Shown: positions 1 through 8,935, numbered from the stretch's first letter. The stretch: 64,000 nucleotides of DNA from Pseudanabaena sp. FACHB-2040 (GCF_014696715.1 NZ_JACJQO010000006.1:248001-312000); one strand, 5' to 3'. Made by a program: numbers and translations. Notes: generated from the letters alone by a model not told the origin.

Positions 1-29
1 GTTCAAGGGACTCTTCAGGAGGTAGCCCC

Positions 30-983
30 GTGCAGCTAACCCTGCCTCTGCCGGTGATATGGACCCTGGCTGGCGTTTATGGTCTGCTGGCAGTGGCTAC
101 GGCGGTCATCTTTGGCCTGGCCTACTGTAATTCTGAAAAAGACTACAGCGAGTTGAAAGACCGCATCTGGTCGTGGTGGCTCATGGTGACGGTGTTTAGC
201 CTGGCACTACTGCCCAATCGCACTGTTTCTATTCTCTTTTTTGCCTTTCTGAGCTATCTGGCGCTGAAGGAATATCTCTCCCTAATCCCAACCCGCTCTG
301 CCGATCGCCATGTGCTGCTGTGGGCCTATCTAGCCATCGCGCTCCAGTATTTCTGGATTTACATCGGCTGGTATGGCATGTTTCTCATTTTTATTCCCGT
401 CTATATGTTTCTGTTTCTGCCCATGCGCATGGTGCTGGTGGGAGAAACAGAAGGGTTTTTGAACGCCATCGGCACGCTCCATTGGGGGCTAATGCTGACC
501 GTGTTTACCCTTAGCCACCTCTGCTATTTGTTGAACTTGCCCGCAACGGGGGATGCGATCGCAAATGGCACTAGCCTCCTGGTGTATCTGGTGCTGCTCA
601 CCGAAATCAATGACATTGCCCAGTACATCGCAGGTAAGCTATGGGGCCACCATCAGATAACGCCCAAAGTGAGCCCCGGCAAGACTGTTGAGGGGTTACT
701 AGGAGGTCTTTTAGTAACAGCGGGACTTGCGATCGCATTGGCTCCCTGGCTAACACCGTTCAACCCGCTGCATGCACTCTGCCTGGGGCTGCTTCTCAGC
801 CTGACCGGATTCATTGGCGATGTCACCGTTTCTGCACTGAAACGAGATCTGGGCATTAAAGACAGCGGCACTTTGCTGCCCGGTCATGGCGGCATTTTAG
901 ATCGCATTGACAGCCTCACCTACACTGCCCCTCTGTTTTTCCATCTCACCGTCTACTTCTATTACCGGGGGCAGTGGTTATGA
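30..983 (+). CDS. CdsA-like phosphatidate cytidylyltransferase
   Basis: Integral membrane enzyme of the CDP-diacylglycerol synthase family, which makes CDP-diacylglycerol from phosphatidate and CTP. The C-terminal signature is complete at about residues 268-294: SALKRDLGIKDSG followed by LLPGHGGILDRID, including the conserved KR, KD, HGG and DR-x-D residues. Several hydrophobic segments precede it. Length (317 aa) is slightly above the usual 270-300. The start is GTG at 30, with a strong AGGAGG at 17-22. The stop overlaps the ATG of the next gene (ATGA, 980-983), implying translational coupling with the acyltransferase. Its neighbours suggest this is a YnbB-like accessory copy rather than the housekeeping cdsA. 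That assignment is inference from context. Confidence 0.85.
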   Translation: MQLTLPLPVIWTLAGVYGLLAVATAVIFGLAYCNSEKDYSELKDRIWSWWLMVTVFSLALLPNRTVSILFFAFLSYLALKEYLSLIPTRSADRHVLLWAYLAIALQYFWIYIGWYGMFLIFIPVYMFLFLPMRMVLVGETEGFLNAIGTLHWGLMLTVFTLSHLCYLLNLPATGDAIANGTSLLVYLVLLTEINDIAQYIAGKLWGHHQITPKVSPGKTVEGLLGGLLVTAGLAIALAPWLTPFNPLHALCLGLLLSLTGFIGDVTVSALKRDLGIKDSGTLLPGHGGILDRIDSLTYTAPLFFHLTVYFYYRGQWL

Positions 984-1639
984 CCCGAGTTTGGAAAGTG
1001 ATCTTTCTCCTCATGGCCAAGGCAGTAGTGTGGCTTCTTCTCGGCCTCCGCATCCAGCATCGGCAACGATTACCCCGCTCTGGCCCTGCTATCTTAGTGG
1101 CCAACCACAACAGCCATCTAGATACCTTTGTCATCCTGTCTCTGTTCCCGCTGTCAATGGCGCATCGCCTGCGGCCTGTAGCCAACGAGGAGTACTTCCT
1201 CAAGCAAAGCTGCTGGCTCGCCTGGTTCTCCCGCCACGTTTTAGACATCATTCCAGTTTCCTGTGAGCCAGAAGAAAGCCGCTCCCACCGGGCCAGTTGT
1301 GGCTACCGAACTTTTCTCAGGAGCTGTGCAGCAGCGCTCGCCCAAAACCAAATCCTGATTCTGTATCCCGAAGGCTCTAGGGGAAAACCAGAACACTTAG
1401 GCGAGTTTAGAAGCGGCATTGCCCACTTGGCCAAGCAGCACCCAGAAGTCCCCATCGTGCCCATTTTTCTGCAGGGACTGGGCAAAGCCTTGCCCAAAGG
1501 CGAAAGGCTGCTGGTGCCCTTTCTGTGCTGGACCTACATCGGCGAACCGCTCTACTGGAGCGGTCAAAAGAAAGCATTTCTCGAACAACTGACAGCGCAC
1601 ATACAGGCTCTATCAACAGAAAAAAAGCTTCTTACCTGA
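980..1639 (+). CDS. PlsC-like 1-acyl-glycerol-3-phosphate acyltransferase
   Basis: Predicted membrane-associated acyltransferase of the PlsC/LPLAT family (acyl transfer to lysophosphatidate or a related lipid). The catalytic NHNSHLD (NH-x4-D) box lies near residue 42 and the substrate-binding YPEGSRG box near residue 130. An N-terminal hydrophobic stretch would anchor it. I prefer the ATG at 980, which gives an ATGA overlap with the upstream CdsA-like gene, over the GTG two codons earlier at 974. Length (219 aa) is ordinary for PlsC. With its partners it could build and modify a dedicated phospholipid. The exact acyl acceptor cannot be read from sequence. Confidence 0.85.
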   Translation: MTRVWKVIFLLMAKAVVWLLLGLRIQHRQRLPRSGPAILVANHNSHLDTFVILSLFPLSMAHRLRPVANEEYFLKQSCWLAWFSRHVLDIIPVSCEPEESRSHRASCGYRTFLRSCAAALAQNQILILYPEGSRGKPEHLGEFRSGIAHLAKQHPEVPIVPIFLQGLGKALPKGERLLVPFLCWTYIGEPLYWSGQKKAFLEQLTAHIQALSTEKKLLT

Positions 1640-1681
1640 ATGCAGTTCCGATTCCAATTCAGTCCTTAATTAGAGGTCAAC

Positions 1682-2542
1682 ATGTTGCAAAAATCACTTC
1701 CTGCTTACGAAGATCTTCTGCGCCCACTGCCCGCCTGGAATCCCAAAACCTGGTACTACAGATTGCTGGGTCTCTCCCTCAAAACAGCTGGCAAGTTATC
1801 CAGCGGCATTCGCCTTGGCTTTCGCTATGGGTTTGATTCGGGAGTCATGCTGGAATATGTCTACCGCAACCAGCCCAGCGGCATCACACCAGTAGGGATG
1901 TTAATTGATTGGATTTATTTGAACTCCCAGGGGTGGCGGGGTATCCGGCAGCGGTCAGAACTGCTAAAGAACACCCTGCGGCAGGTATTGCAGACCTACC
2001 GGCAGCAGGGGCTTCCCTGCAACCTGCTAGACGTCGCCTGTGGCGGGGGTCGTTACGATTTAGAGGTTTTGCAAGCGTTTCCCCCAGAAGCGATCAAGGC
2101 GACCCTACGCGACTATAAGTTAGAGAACGTCTCCAAAGCCCGTCAACTCGCCAGGCAGCTTGGCGTAGCGGCTCACATCGAACAGGCAGATGCCTTTAAT
2201 GATGGCGACCTGAACCAGGTACATCCCCGCCCAACGGTCGTGGTAGTGTCTGGACTGCATGAAATTTTGCCAAACGATGCTCTGATCCGGCATCACTTTC
2301 AGCAGCTCTACCGCATCATGGATACGCGCAGCACCTTGATCTTTACCATTCAGCCCCACCATCCCCAGCTAGAGCTGATTGCCCGTACCCTACCCGCCCA
2401 TACAGGTCGTCCCTGGGTGATGCGGCTCCGTTCTTGGGAACTGACTCACCAGTGGGCCGAAGCGGCAGGGTTCCAGAATTTTCAAGTTTGGATGGAGCCC
2501 AACGGTATTTTTGGAGTAGTTGTAGCAGAGAAGCAGCTCTAG
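1682..2542 (+). CDS. Class I SAM-dependent methyltransferase, YnbC C-terminal type
   Basis: The glycine-rich SAM-binding motif I, LLDVACGGGRYDLEVL, is near residue 116, followed by an acidic loop (QADAFNDGDL) and a GLHEIL post-motif region. The preceding segment (EYVYRNQPSG ... DWIYLNSQGWRGIRQR) resembles, from memory, the methyltransferase half of the bifunctional alpha/beta hydrolase-methyltransferase YnbC. There is no hydrolase half here. ATG at 1682 follows a GAGG-type ribosome site and lies 42 bp after the acyltransferase, so the three genes probably form one operon. The substrate is unknown; the neighbours suggest a lipid. Confidence is high for the fold and low for the substrate. Confidence 0.8.
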   Translation: MLQKSLPAYEDLLRPLPAWNPKTWYYRLLGLSLKTAGKLSSGIRLGFRYGFDSGVMLEYVYRNQPSGITPVGMLIDWIYLNSQGWRGIRQRSELLKNTLRQVLQTYRQQGLPCNLLDVACGGGRYDLEVLQAFPPEAIKATLRDYKLENVSKARQLARQLGVAAHIEQADAFNDGDLNQVHPRPTVVVVSGLHEILPNDALIRHHFQQLYRIMDTRSTLIFTIQPHHPQLELIARTLPAHTGRPWVMRLRSWELTHQWAEAAGFQNFQVWMEPNGIFGVVVAEKQL

Positions 2543-2614
2543 GAGACAGGCTTCTTAGGGAATGGACATCTTGCCCGCCTGGAGCCTGGGACAGGCAAGA
2601 CGCCTATCCCACAA

Positions 2615-2633
2615 GCATTGCCCAGGGCAATGC
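2615..2633. repeat. Intergenic palindrome
   Basis: GCATTGCCC-A-GGGCAATGC is a perfect 9-bp inverted repeat in the 157-bp gap between the convergent methyltransferase and E2 genes. It may stop transcription from either side or be an extragenic repeat. There is no clear T-tract. Confidence 0.5.
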
Positions 2634-2699
2634 CCACTAGCCTTAATTCTGCGGATCCTGCATCAGGCGCATGCCTCTGCGCCCATCAAAGGTCATCTT

Positions 2700-4019
2700 C
2701 TACAGCGTCAGCGACTGCGGGTCATTTTCGATCAGGTGAGCCAGATCTTTTAGAAAGGCAGCGCCATCTGCACCATAGATAATCCGGTGATCGGCGGTGA
2801 GGTTCACCTGCATCTGCCGCTTCACGCCCATTAAGCCATCTGCCGTAGCCACTACCGTAGGCCGAGAAGCACCGATGGCTAGAATCCCACCCTGACCAGG
2901 AGGCAAAATCGCGTCAAAGCGATCTACCCCAAACATGCCCAGGTTAGACAGGGTGAAGGTGCCTGAATTGTACTCTTCTGGCTGAAGCTGCTTGCTGCGG
3001 GAGCGGGCCACCAAATCCTGCCAGCTACGAGATAGAGAGTAGATATCGAGCTGGTCAGCGCCACGTAGGACAGGCGTAATCAGGCCGCCATCATCCATCG
3101 CCACAGCGACTGCGACGTTGATACTGCCGTTGTACTGAATGCCTTGTTCGGTATAGGCCGCATTGACAATGGGGTGCTTCTTCAGCGTGACAGCGACGGC
3201 TTTAGCTAGCAGCGCCGTCATGGTGACGCCTTTGGACTTGATCTGCTTGTAGAGCGCATCCAGATTGTCGGTGGTAATGGTGTAGCCGACGCGGAAGGTA
3301 GGCACCGCTAAGCTGGCAACCATGCTGCGCACCACCGCCTGCTGCAGGGTGTTGAGCGCGACTACCTGACCGGGAACTGCTGGAACTGGAGCTGGAGCGG
3401 GAGCTGCCACAGCAGGCCGGGGAGCCGGAGCTGGGGCTGGCGCAGCCACCGCGGGGGCGACTGGAGCGGGCGCGGCCGGGGTAGGCGTTTTGCCAGCGGC
3501 CTGTTCGACGTCTTCAGCGACAATGCGACCGTGGGGGCCTGAGCCTTGCAGGCTGCTGAGGTCAACCTTAAGTTCTTTAGCCAGCTTGCGGGCTCTAGGG
3601 GAGACAATGGGGCGATCGCTGCGGGTTGTTGCAGCAGACGAACCGTTTTGAGCCGTTTCAGTGGCGACAGCCGCCGCCATTGTGGCCGCAGGTTCGGCGC
3701 TGTAGGCCTCAGCAGCGGCAGGCTCAGCCCCGCCAGCAGTACCAGAGGCAGCTCGCTGTTTGGCTTCTTCGATTTCGGCTTCGGTTTCGGCTAGCAGTGC
3801 GATCGCATGTCCGACCGGGGCCACGCCCCCCGCTTCGACGACAATGGCCGCCAAAATCCCTTCGTGGAAAGACTCTACGTCCATGTCTGCTTTGTCAGAC
3901 TCCACGATCACCACCGTATCGCCCCTTTCAATCTTGTCACCAGGAGACTTGACCCAGGAGACAATCTTGCCTTCTGTCATGGTTGAGCTTAGGGCAGGCA
4001 TGAAAACTTCACGAATCAT
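2700..4019 (-). CDS. pdhC: Dihydrolipoamide acetyltransferase, E2 of pyruvate dehydrogenase
   Basis: E2 subunit that passes the acetyl group from E1 to CoA on a swinging lipoyl arm. The N-terminal lipoyl domain carries the lipoylated lysine in VIVESDKADMDVESF (about residue 43). A peripheral-subunit-binding domain (VSPRARKLAKELKVDLSSL) follows. A long Ala/Pro linker then leads to the C-terminal catalytic domain, with the active-site His in LTADHRIIYGADGA. I take MIREVFMPALS at 4019 as the start, because the 11 upstream residues in the open frame are not part of the lipoyl fold. At about 439 aa it matches other cyanobacterial E2 proteins. It stands alone, without E1 or E3 genes, as is common in cyanobacteria. 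Confidence 0.93.
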   Translation of the reverse strand: MIREVFMPALSSTMTEGKIVSWVKSPGDKIERGDTVVIVESDKADMDVESFHEGILAAIVVEAGGVAPVGHAIALLAETEAEIEEAKQRAASGTAGGAEPAAAEAYSAEPAATMAAAVATETAQNGSSAATTRSDRPIVSPRARKLAKELKVDLSSLQGSGPHGRIVAEDVEQAAGKTPTPAAPAPVAPAVAAPAPAPAPRPAVAAPAPAPVPAVPGQVVALNTLQQAVVRSMVASLAVPTFRVGYTITTDNLDALYKQIKSKGVTMTALLAKAVAVTLKKHPIVNAAYTEQGIQYNGSINVAVAVAMDDGGLITPVLRGADQLDIYSLSRSWQDLVARSRSKQLQPEEYNSGTFTLSNLGMFGVDRFDAILPPGQGGILAIGASRPTVVATADGLMGVKRQMQVNLTADHRIIYGADGAAFLKDLAHLIENDPQSLTL

Positions 4020-4060
4020 GAGGTGACTTCCGAGACAGCCAAAAAACGACAAAACGGCAA

Positions 4061-4095
4061 AGACGCCAAGGATTCATTGTATCTCCTTGGCGTCT
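4061..4095 (-). terminator. Hairpin terminator after the YlqD-like gene
   Basis: A perfect 12-bp stem (AGACGCCAAGGA with its complement, 11-nt loop) lies between the stop of the YlqD-like gene and the start of the E2 gene. On the minus strand it is followed by TTTGCCGTTTT. It probably ends the upstream transcript so that the E2 gene is expressed separately. Confidence 0.65.
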
Positions 4096-4159
4096 CTGTA
4101 ATGGTTGTTAAACAACAAATTCCGGCAGAGACCGGCAGTTGAGAAACGGGCTAAGAGTG

Positions 4160-4612
4160 CTACAGCTCACCCCGAATTTCCTGGATGATGCCGTCTCGAA
4201 TCAAGATCTCCACCTGGAGCTTTTGCACCAGGTTGTCGCCCACGTTGACGTTGAAAAAGCTCTCAACCTTGCCCTGCTCAACTTCGTTTTCTAGCTCTAG
4301 AGTCTGAACCTGTTGGAGCTGTTGCAGGGTCTGATTTTTCTGCTGCAGCAGTTTGCTCTTGTCCTGGTTTAGGCGGGTTTGCACCTCGCTAAACTGCTGC
4401 TGCAGAGCGGCATTGTCAGGCTGGGTTTCGGCCTGCTTCTGCAGCTCCGACATCATCCGCTGACCCTGCATTTCAAGCTGTTGGAGCCGACTGTCAACCT
4501 GGTTAATCTGAGTCTGCAACTGCTTTTGGGCTTCTTCTTTCCACAAGGGAGTAACAATCGCTTTGATGTTAACCACCCGCTTAAGCAGCAGTTGGGATTG
4601 CGCTACGTCCAT
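4160..4612 (-). CDS. YlqD-like coiled-coil protein
   Basis: Small, Gln/Glu/Leu-rich protein (150 aa) of unknown function that resembles the YlqD family, widespread in cyanobacteria and Firmicutes. The N-terminus (MDVAQSQLLLKRVVNIKAIV) is followed by a long predicted coiled coil of about 90 residues. A C-terminal beta-type segment (NVGDNLVQKLQVEILIRDG) comes last. The start at 4612 is chosen because the 13 upstream residues do not fit the family N-terminus. Between it and the acyl-ACP synthetase gene are 116 bp. No enzymatic residues can be seen. Confidence 0.7.
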   Translation of the reverse strand: MDVAQSQLLLKRVVNIKAIVTPLWKEEAQKQLQTQINQVDSRLQQLEMQGQRMMSELQKQAETQPDNAALQQQFSEVQTRLNQDKSKLLQQKNQTLQQLQQVQTLELENEVEQGKVESFFNVNVGDNLVQKLQVEILIRDGIIQEIRGEL

Positions 4613-4728
4613 AAAATCTTCGGCTGGGTGAGGAATTCGACAGGAGTTCAATGCTATGGTTACAGGCTCTGAGGCAGCCTGTACCAGTTGCTTGCGAGAT
4701 TCGCCAAAACTTCAATGAAATGGCGTCT

Positions 4729-6702
4729 TTAGGCAAACATCGCGTCGATCATACCTCGATACCGTTCCGTAACGATGTTGCGGCGAACTTTTAGAGTTTG
4801 AGTCAATAGACCATTATCTATGGTAAACGGTTCGCTAATTAGGAAAATTGGGCCAATGCGATCGTCAGGGCGATAGCCAGGTCGGTTCTGCACTTCCCGG
4901 TTTAGCTCTGAGCGAAACAGCTTCTTCACCTGCTCATCTTCTAAAGTGATCAGCGTGGAGCCTGCCGGGGCCGTCGCTTCTTCATCGGGCAGGTCAATGA
5001 ACAGAGACTGAGTGGCAGCCCACTGCTGCAGCGCCTCTAGGTTAGGCACGATGAGGGCTCCTAGCGATCGCTGATCTTGCCCGACTAGCATGATCTGGTC
5101 GATGTAGGCACTGCGCACACAGGCATCTTCAATCGGCTGGGGTTCAATGTTTTCCCCGTTGGTCAACACAATGGTGTCTTTGGCTCTACCGGTTAGCACC
5201 AGGTTGTAGTCGCGGGTAATCCAGCCCAGGTCGCCTGTATCAAACCAGCCTTCGGGGTTAATGGCCTTGGCCGTAGCTTCAGGATTTTTGTAGTAGCCAG
5301 ACATGATCTGCGGCCCTTTGGCCAGCACTAGGCCCTTTTCGCCTTGGGGCAGATCTCTGCCGGTTTCGGGGTCAACAATTTTGAGTTCGGTATCGAGGAT
5401 GGGTTGTCCGGCGGCTCCTCGCAGGTTGCGCCAGGGTCGCCGAGCCGAGAGCACTGGAGCCGTTTCGGTGAGACCGTAGCCTACAAGCAGCGGTACGTTA
5501 ATCACCTCAAAAAACACATCGATATGACGGGCCAGCGAGCCGCCGCCGCTAATTAGCTGCTTAACCTCGCCGCCGGTCGCCTCTCTGACCTTGCTATAAA
5601 CCAGCTTTTTCCCCAACAGGTGGCCGGGCCAGTTGGCCAAAGCTACCAGCCCCGCTACTAGCCGCTGTAAAGGCGATAGGTTGGGTTCATCGAGCTTGAG
5701 ATCTTGATAACGCCAGAGGTTGGTGACGTAGCGGTTGCTGATGCCAAAGAAGGTGTTGATCAGCTTTTGCTTGTTCTCGGGCTGCTCTCGAAACTGCTTT
5801 TGCGCGCCTTCATAGATCGACTCCCACAGCCGGGGCACCCCCACCATGTACTGCGGCTTGACGCTGCGCAGATCGGCTTTGACGTGGCGAATGCTGGTGT
5901 AGGTCTGGGTGCAGCCCTGGGAGTAGAGGTAGTACTCTACGGTGCGCTCAAAGACGTGCCAAGAGGGCAAAATGCCTAGAACTCGATCTCCTGCCTGGGG
6001 CTGCACTACCCCGCCTAGCGTGTTGATCTGCTGCAGCAGGTTGGCGTGGGTGAGCATGACCCCTTTGGGCTTGCCAGTGGTGCCAGAGGTGTAGATCAAA
6101 GTCGCCAAATCCTTAGGACTGAGGCTGACGGCTGATAGCGGTCGGTTGTTGCCCAGCTCCAGCAGTTGCGGAAAGTTCACGACTTTAAGCTGGTCGTTAG
6201 CAGGAGGCAACTCGTCAGACAGCAGTACTACTAGGCGAATGGGCAGGCTATCGAGCCGGTCTCGCAGTCGATTAAACAGCTTGAGATCTTCGACTACTAA
6301 AACGGTGCTATCGCTGTTTTCAGCAATGTAGAGCAGCTCTTCTTTTTCTGCTGTGGCGCTACGAACAGCATCGACTCCACCAGCGGTCATGATGCCCTGG
6401 TCGGCAATAAACCAGCGATGGCTGTTGTCGGCAAACAACGCCACGTGGGCATAGGGCTCTACACCTAGGGCCTGTAGTCCACTGGCAAAGGTTTGAATGC
6501 GATCGCACAGTTCCCGATAGGTCAGCGAGGCAGGCGGTGTGCCATGAGGATCGTGCATTGCCATCGTGCCCCCAAACCGCTGCGCCGCAACCGGCCAAAT
6601 CTCCGGTAACGACTGAGCCGTCTCGTAACGACGCTGAATATTAATAAAGCTGAGGTCGCGATCGTGGATCGATTTAAGGACGAGAGGACTTGGCGCGTTC
6701 AT
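4729..6702 (-). CDS. aas: Long-chain acyl-ACP/acyl-CoA synthetase
   Basis: AMP-forming acyl-activating enzyme. In cyanobacteria this family (Slr1609) mainly acts as acyl-ACP synthetase, recycling free fatty acids released from membrane lipids. The P-loop-like AMP motif LIYTSGTTGKPKGVMLTHAN is near residue 213. A GYGLTETAPV motif and the hinge region with WFDTGDLG and LTGRAKDTIVLTNGENIEP follow. Length (657 aa) fits the long-chain group, which has an extended linker. The gene appears monocistronic. Acyl-CoA and acyl-ACP use cannot be told apart by motif, so the ACP preference is inferred from known cyanobacterial members. Confidence 0.9.
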   Translation of the reverse strand: MNAPSPLVLKSIHDRDLSFINIQRRYETAQSLPEIWPVAAQRFGGTMAMHDPHGTPPASLTYRELCDRIQTFASGLQALGVEPYAHVALFADNSHRWFIADQGIMTAGGVDAVRSATAEKEELLYIAENSDSTVLVVEDLKLFNRLRDRLDSLPIRLVVLLSDELPPANDQLKVVNFPQLLELGNNRPLSAVSLSPKDLATLIYTSGTTGKPKGVMLTHANLLQQINTLGGVVQPQAGDRVLGILPSWHVFERTVEYYLYSQGCTQTYTSIRHVKADLRSVKPQYMVGVPRLWESIYEGAQKQFREQPENKQKLINTFFGISNRYVTNLWRYQDLKLDEPNLSPLQRLVAGLVALANWPGHLLGKKLVYSKVREATGGEVKQLISGGGSLARHIDVFFEVINVPLLVGYGLTETAPVLSARRPWRNLRGAAGQPILDTELKIVDPETGRDLPQGEKGLVLAKGPQIMSGYYKNPEATAKAINPEGWFDTGDLGWITRDYNLVLTGRAKDTIVLTNGENIEPQPIEDACVRSAYIDQIMLVGQDQRSLGALIVPNLEALQQWAATQSLFIDLPDEEATAPAGSTLITLEDEQVKKLFRSELNREVQNRPGYRPDDRIGPIFLISEPFTIDNGLLTQTLKVRRNIVTERYRGMIDAMFA

Positions 6703-6882
6703 AGCACAAACACAGGTTAATGGGGGACCTTGCGGTTATCGTACCGCAGCTTAGGATCAGCCTAACTCTGAAGCAATTGCTCTGGAGGCGGGAGCAGGAC
6801 AGATTTGGGAGTGGATGAGAGATCGCCATTCAAAAAACGTAGCCAAACCCCAAAAAACTTAATTCCCCTTCAAGTTTCCTAA

Positions 6883-6960
6883 CCTCCTCACCACCCCCAT
6901 CTCCCCCCCCCCCTCACCACCCCCATCTCCCCACCCTCCTCACCACCCCCATCTTCTCCA
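6883..6960. repeat. C-rich 26-bp tandem repeat
   Basis: Three copies of a pyrimidine-rich unit with the core CTCACCACCCCCATCT begin at 6887, 6913 and 6939, an exact 26-bp period. Between copies 1 and 2 is a run of 11 cytosines (6903-6913). It sits in the 305-bp gap between aas and the DUF427 gene, just upstream of the latter's promoter region. Nothing else is recognisable in this gap. Confidence 0.9.
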
Positions 6961-7007
6961 AATTTGTTACTTAATAAAGAGAAACAACTTATTCAAGGAA
7001 ACCGATT

Positions 7008-7292
7008 ATGACGAAAGCTATTTGGAAGGGTGCCGTAATTGCTGAGAGCGATCAGTGTGAAGTAGTCGAAGGAAATCAATACTTCCCCCCCGATGCCATT
7101 AAGCAGGAATATTTTCAGCCCAGCGATACCCATACCAGCTGCCCCTGGAAAGGAACTGCCAGCTACTACAGTGTGGTGGTAGACGGCGAGGTGAATAAAG
7201 ATGCTGCCTGGTACTATCCCGAACCTAAGTCTGCTGCTAACAATATCAAGGGGTATGTTGCGTTCTGGCGTGGCGTGAAGGTTGAGGTCTAA
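7008..7292 (+). CDS. DUF427 family protein
   Basis: Small soluble protein (94 aa) with the DUF427 pattern: WKG near the start, SCPWKGTASYYSV in the middle (about residues 44-56), then AAWYYPEP and IKGYVAFW. The domain is a compact beta fold of unknown biochemical function, common in cyanobacteria and actinobacteria. ATG at 7008 follows a weak AAGGAA site. It stands alone, with a 455-bp gap downstream. Confidence 0.85.
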   Translation: MTKAIWKGAVIAESDQCEVVEGNQYFPPDAIKQEYFQPSDTHTSCPWKGTASYYSVVVDGEVNKDAAWYYPEPKSAANNIKGYVAFWRGVKVEV

Positions 7293-7484
7293 GGTTTAGG
7301 GTTTAGGGTCTGCTGGGGTCAGTCGACCTCAGCCTTTATCGGCCTTAACTTTTGGCTTGAGGCCCTAAGCGGCTCTGGCACTATCCTGCTAGAAATCACT
7401 CACTAGGGCTATGAGGTTGAACCTACTGAAGGACTTCCACTCCTGAATCTAACTGGCCTCTTTTAGTCCAGTCCCCCCAAACCT

Positions 7485-7511
7485 GCTGCTAGGCGAGCTT
7501 CGCCTGGCAGC
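7485..7511. terminator. Hairpin in the gap after the DUF427 gene
   Basis: GCTGCTAGGCGA-GCT-TCGCCTGGCAGC forms a 12-bp stem with one G-U pair, followed on the plus strand by ATTTTG. It lies about 190 bp after the DUF427 stop and could end that transcript or a short untranslated RNA. The rest of the gap (7293-7747) shows no gene I can support. Confidence 0.45.
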
Positions 7512-7747
7512 ATTTTGCTATTTCAGCCTTGATCTTACGGAGTGGGGATTGAGCAACTGGCTGTTCCAATGAATAATGTCAGAGGATCTGTAACGGACTG
7601 TAACGCTCTGGTTTAGGCTACCCTGCGAAGGAGGGGCTTAATCACCGGTTAAGCCTACTTAAGGGGCAAAAACCGGGCAAAAAGAGCTGGTCTGGAAACT
7701 CTAGATTTTGAATCAATGGGCGCTGTGTGGCGTGAGGTATTGTCGGA

Positions 7748-8935
7748 ATGGCATTGAGCATGTGGGTGGTGCAGGGACTTTGGGGGATAGTCTCGATCTT
7801 GCTGGTCGAGCTGGTGCGCGATGGATACCATGTTGTCAGCCATACTTGGCCGCCTTTGATTAGGCTGCACAACTGGCACCACAAGGCATTTAAGAAAGAC
7901 TTTACGCCCGTCAGTGAAGAGATTTACCGCAAGGCCCAGATCTACAACGATGTACCAGAATCGCTAGTGATGATGACGGTGATGGGTGCGATCGCACTTC
8001 TCACCCCTCTCTGGGGCTTTTGGGTGGGCTTTATCTACGCCTTTGGCTTTTTGGCATCGGCCCTAGCTCGCTCCCAGGGGTGGCTGCTGGATACTGACCT
8101 AACCCATGAGCCGGGAGAGCTAACGGCCCTACCTGGCGGCTGGCAGGTCAACCGCACCTATCACTGGCGGCACCACTTCGACGACACCAACGCCTACTAC
8201 GCTGGACACTTTACCATTAGCGACAAACTCATGGGGACTGCCGTTTCTCTCAAAGGCAAAACCGTTGCCGTTACCGGCGCGTCTGGCACCTTAGGGCGGG
8301 CGCTAATCCACGAGTTGGCCCAGCACAAAGCCAAGCCGATTGCCCTCACCACCTCAGAGCAGGCCGACCTGGGGGCAGGCGTGCCCATCGTACAGTGGAG
8401 CCCAGGACAGGAAAGCGAGCTGCGAGATCTGCTTAAAACCGTCGATATTCTTGTTATTAACCACGGGCTAAATGTTAACGGGCAGCGCCACCCCACCGCC
8501 ATTGAAGCCTCGCTAGAAGTCAACGCCCTCTCAGGCTGGCGGCTGATGGAGCTGTTTTTCACCACGGTCGAAACCTCCCCCGAGCGCGCCACTAAAGAAG
8601 TCTGGGTGAACACCTCCGAAGCTGAGGTCAACCCTGCCCTCAGCCCCCTCTACGAAGTCTCCAAGCGGCTCATCGGTGAACTGATCACCCTGCGCCGCCT
8701 CGATGCTCCCTGCGTCGTGCGCAAGCTCATATTGGGGCCGTTTAAGAGCAATCTCAACCCGGTCGGCGTGATGGGAGCCGGATGGGTCGCTTGGGCCGTC
8801 GTCGCACTGGCAAAGCGCGACATCCGCAACATCATCGTCACAATCAACCCCCTGACCTATCTGGTCTTTCCCCTCAGCGAGTGGAGCAAGGCTCTGTATT
8901 TTCGGCTATTTACTCGTGGCGGCAGCGGCTCTTAG
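7748..8935 (+). CDS. Sterol desaturase/fatty-acid hydroxylase fused to a short-chain dehydrogenase
   Basis: Two-domain protein of 395 aa. The N-terminal half has a membrane segment (about residues 4-22) and histidine clusters of the di-iron hydroxylase type: HVVSHTW, HNWHH and YHWRHHFDD. The second half begins near residue 170 with the Rossmann motif KTVAVTGASGTLGRAL and has a YEVSK (Y-x3-K) active site near residue 302. This architecture is annotated in cyanobacteria as a bifunctional sterol desaturase/short-chain dehydrogenase and recalls plant CER1/WAX2 proteins. Substrates are unknown; a lipid or carotenoid-like molecule is plausible. ATG at 7748 follows GTGAGG. Confidence 0.8.
   Translation: MALSMWVVQGLWGIVSILLVELVRDGYHVVSHTWPPLIRLHNWHHKAFKKDFTPVSEEIYRKAQIYNDVPESLVMMTVMGAIALLTPLWGFWVGFIYAFGFLASALARSQGWLLDTDLTHEPGELTALPGGWQVNRTYHWRHHFDDTNAYYAGHFTISDKLMGTAVSLKGKTVAVTGASGTLGRALIHELAQHKAKPIALTTSEQADLGAGVPIVQWSPGQESELRDLLKTVDILVINHGLNVNGQRHPTAIEASLEVNALSGWRLMELFFTTVETSPERATKEVWVNTSEAEVNPALSPLYEVSKRLIGELITLRRLDAPCVVRKLILGPFKSNLNPVGVMGAGWVAWAVVALAKRDIRNIIVTINPLTYLVFPLSEWSKALYFRLFTRGGSGS

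Noticed and set aside
2562-2753. 63-aa plus-strand frame in the gap before the E2 gene
   Set aside because: Runs through a palindrome and into the E2 gene on the opposite strand; no coding character.
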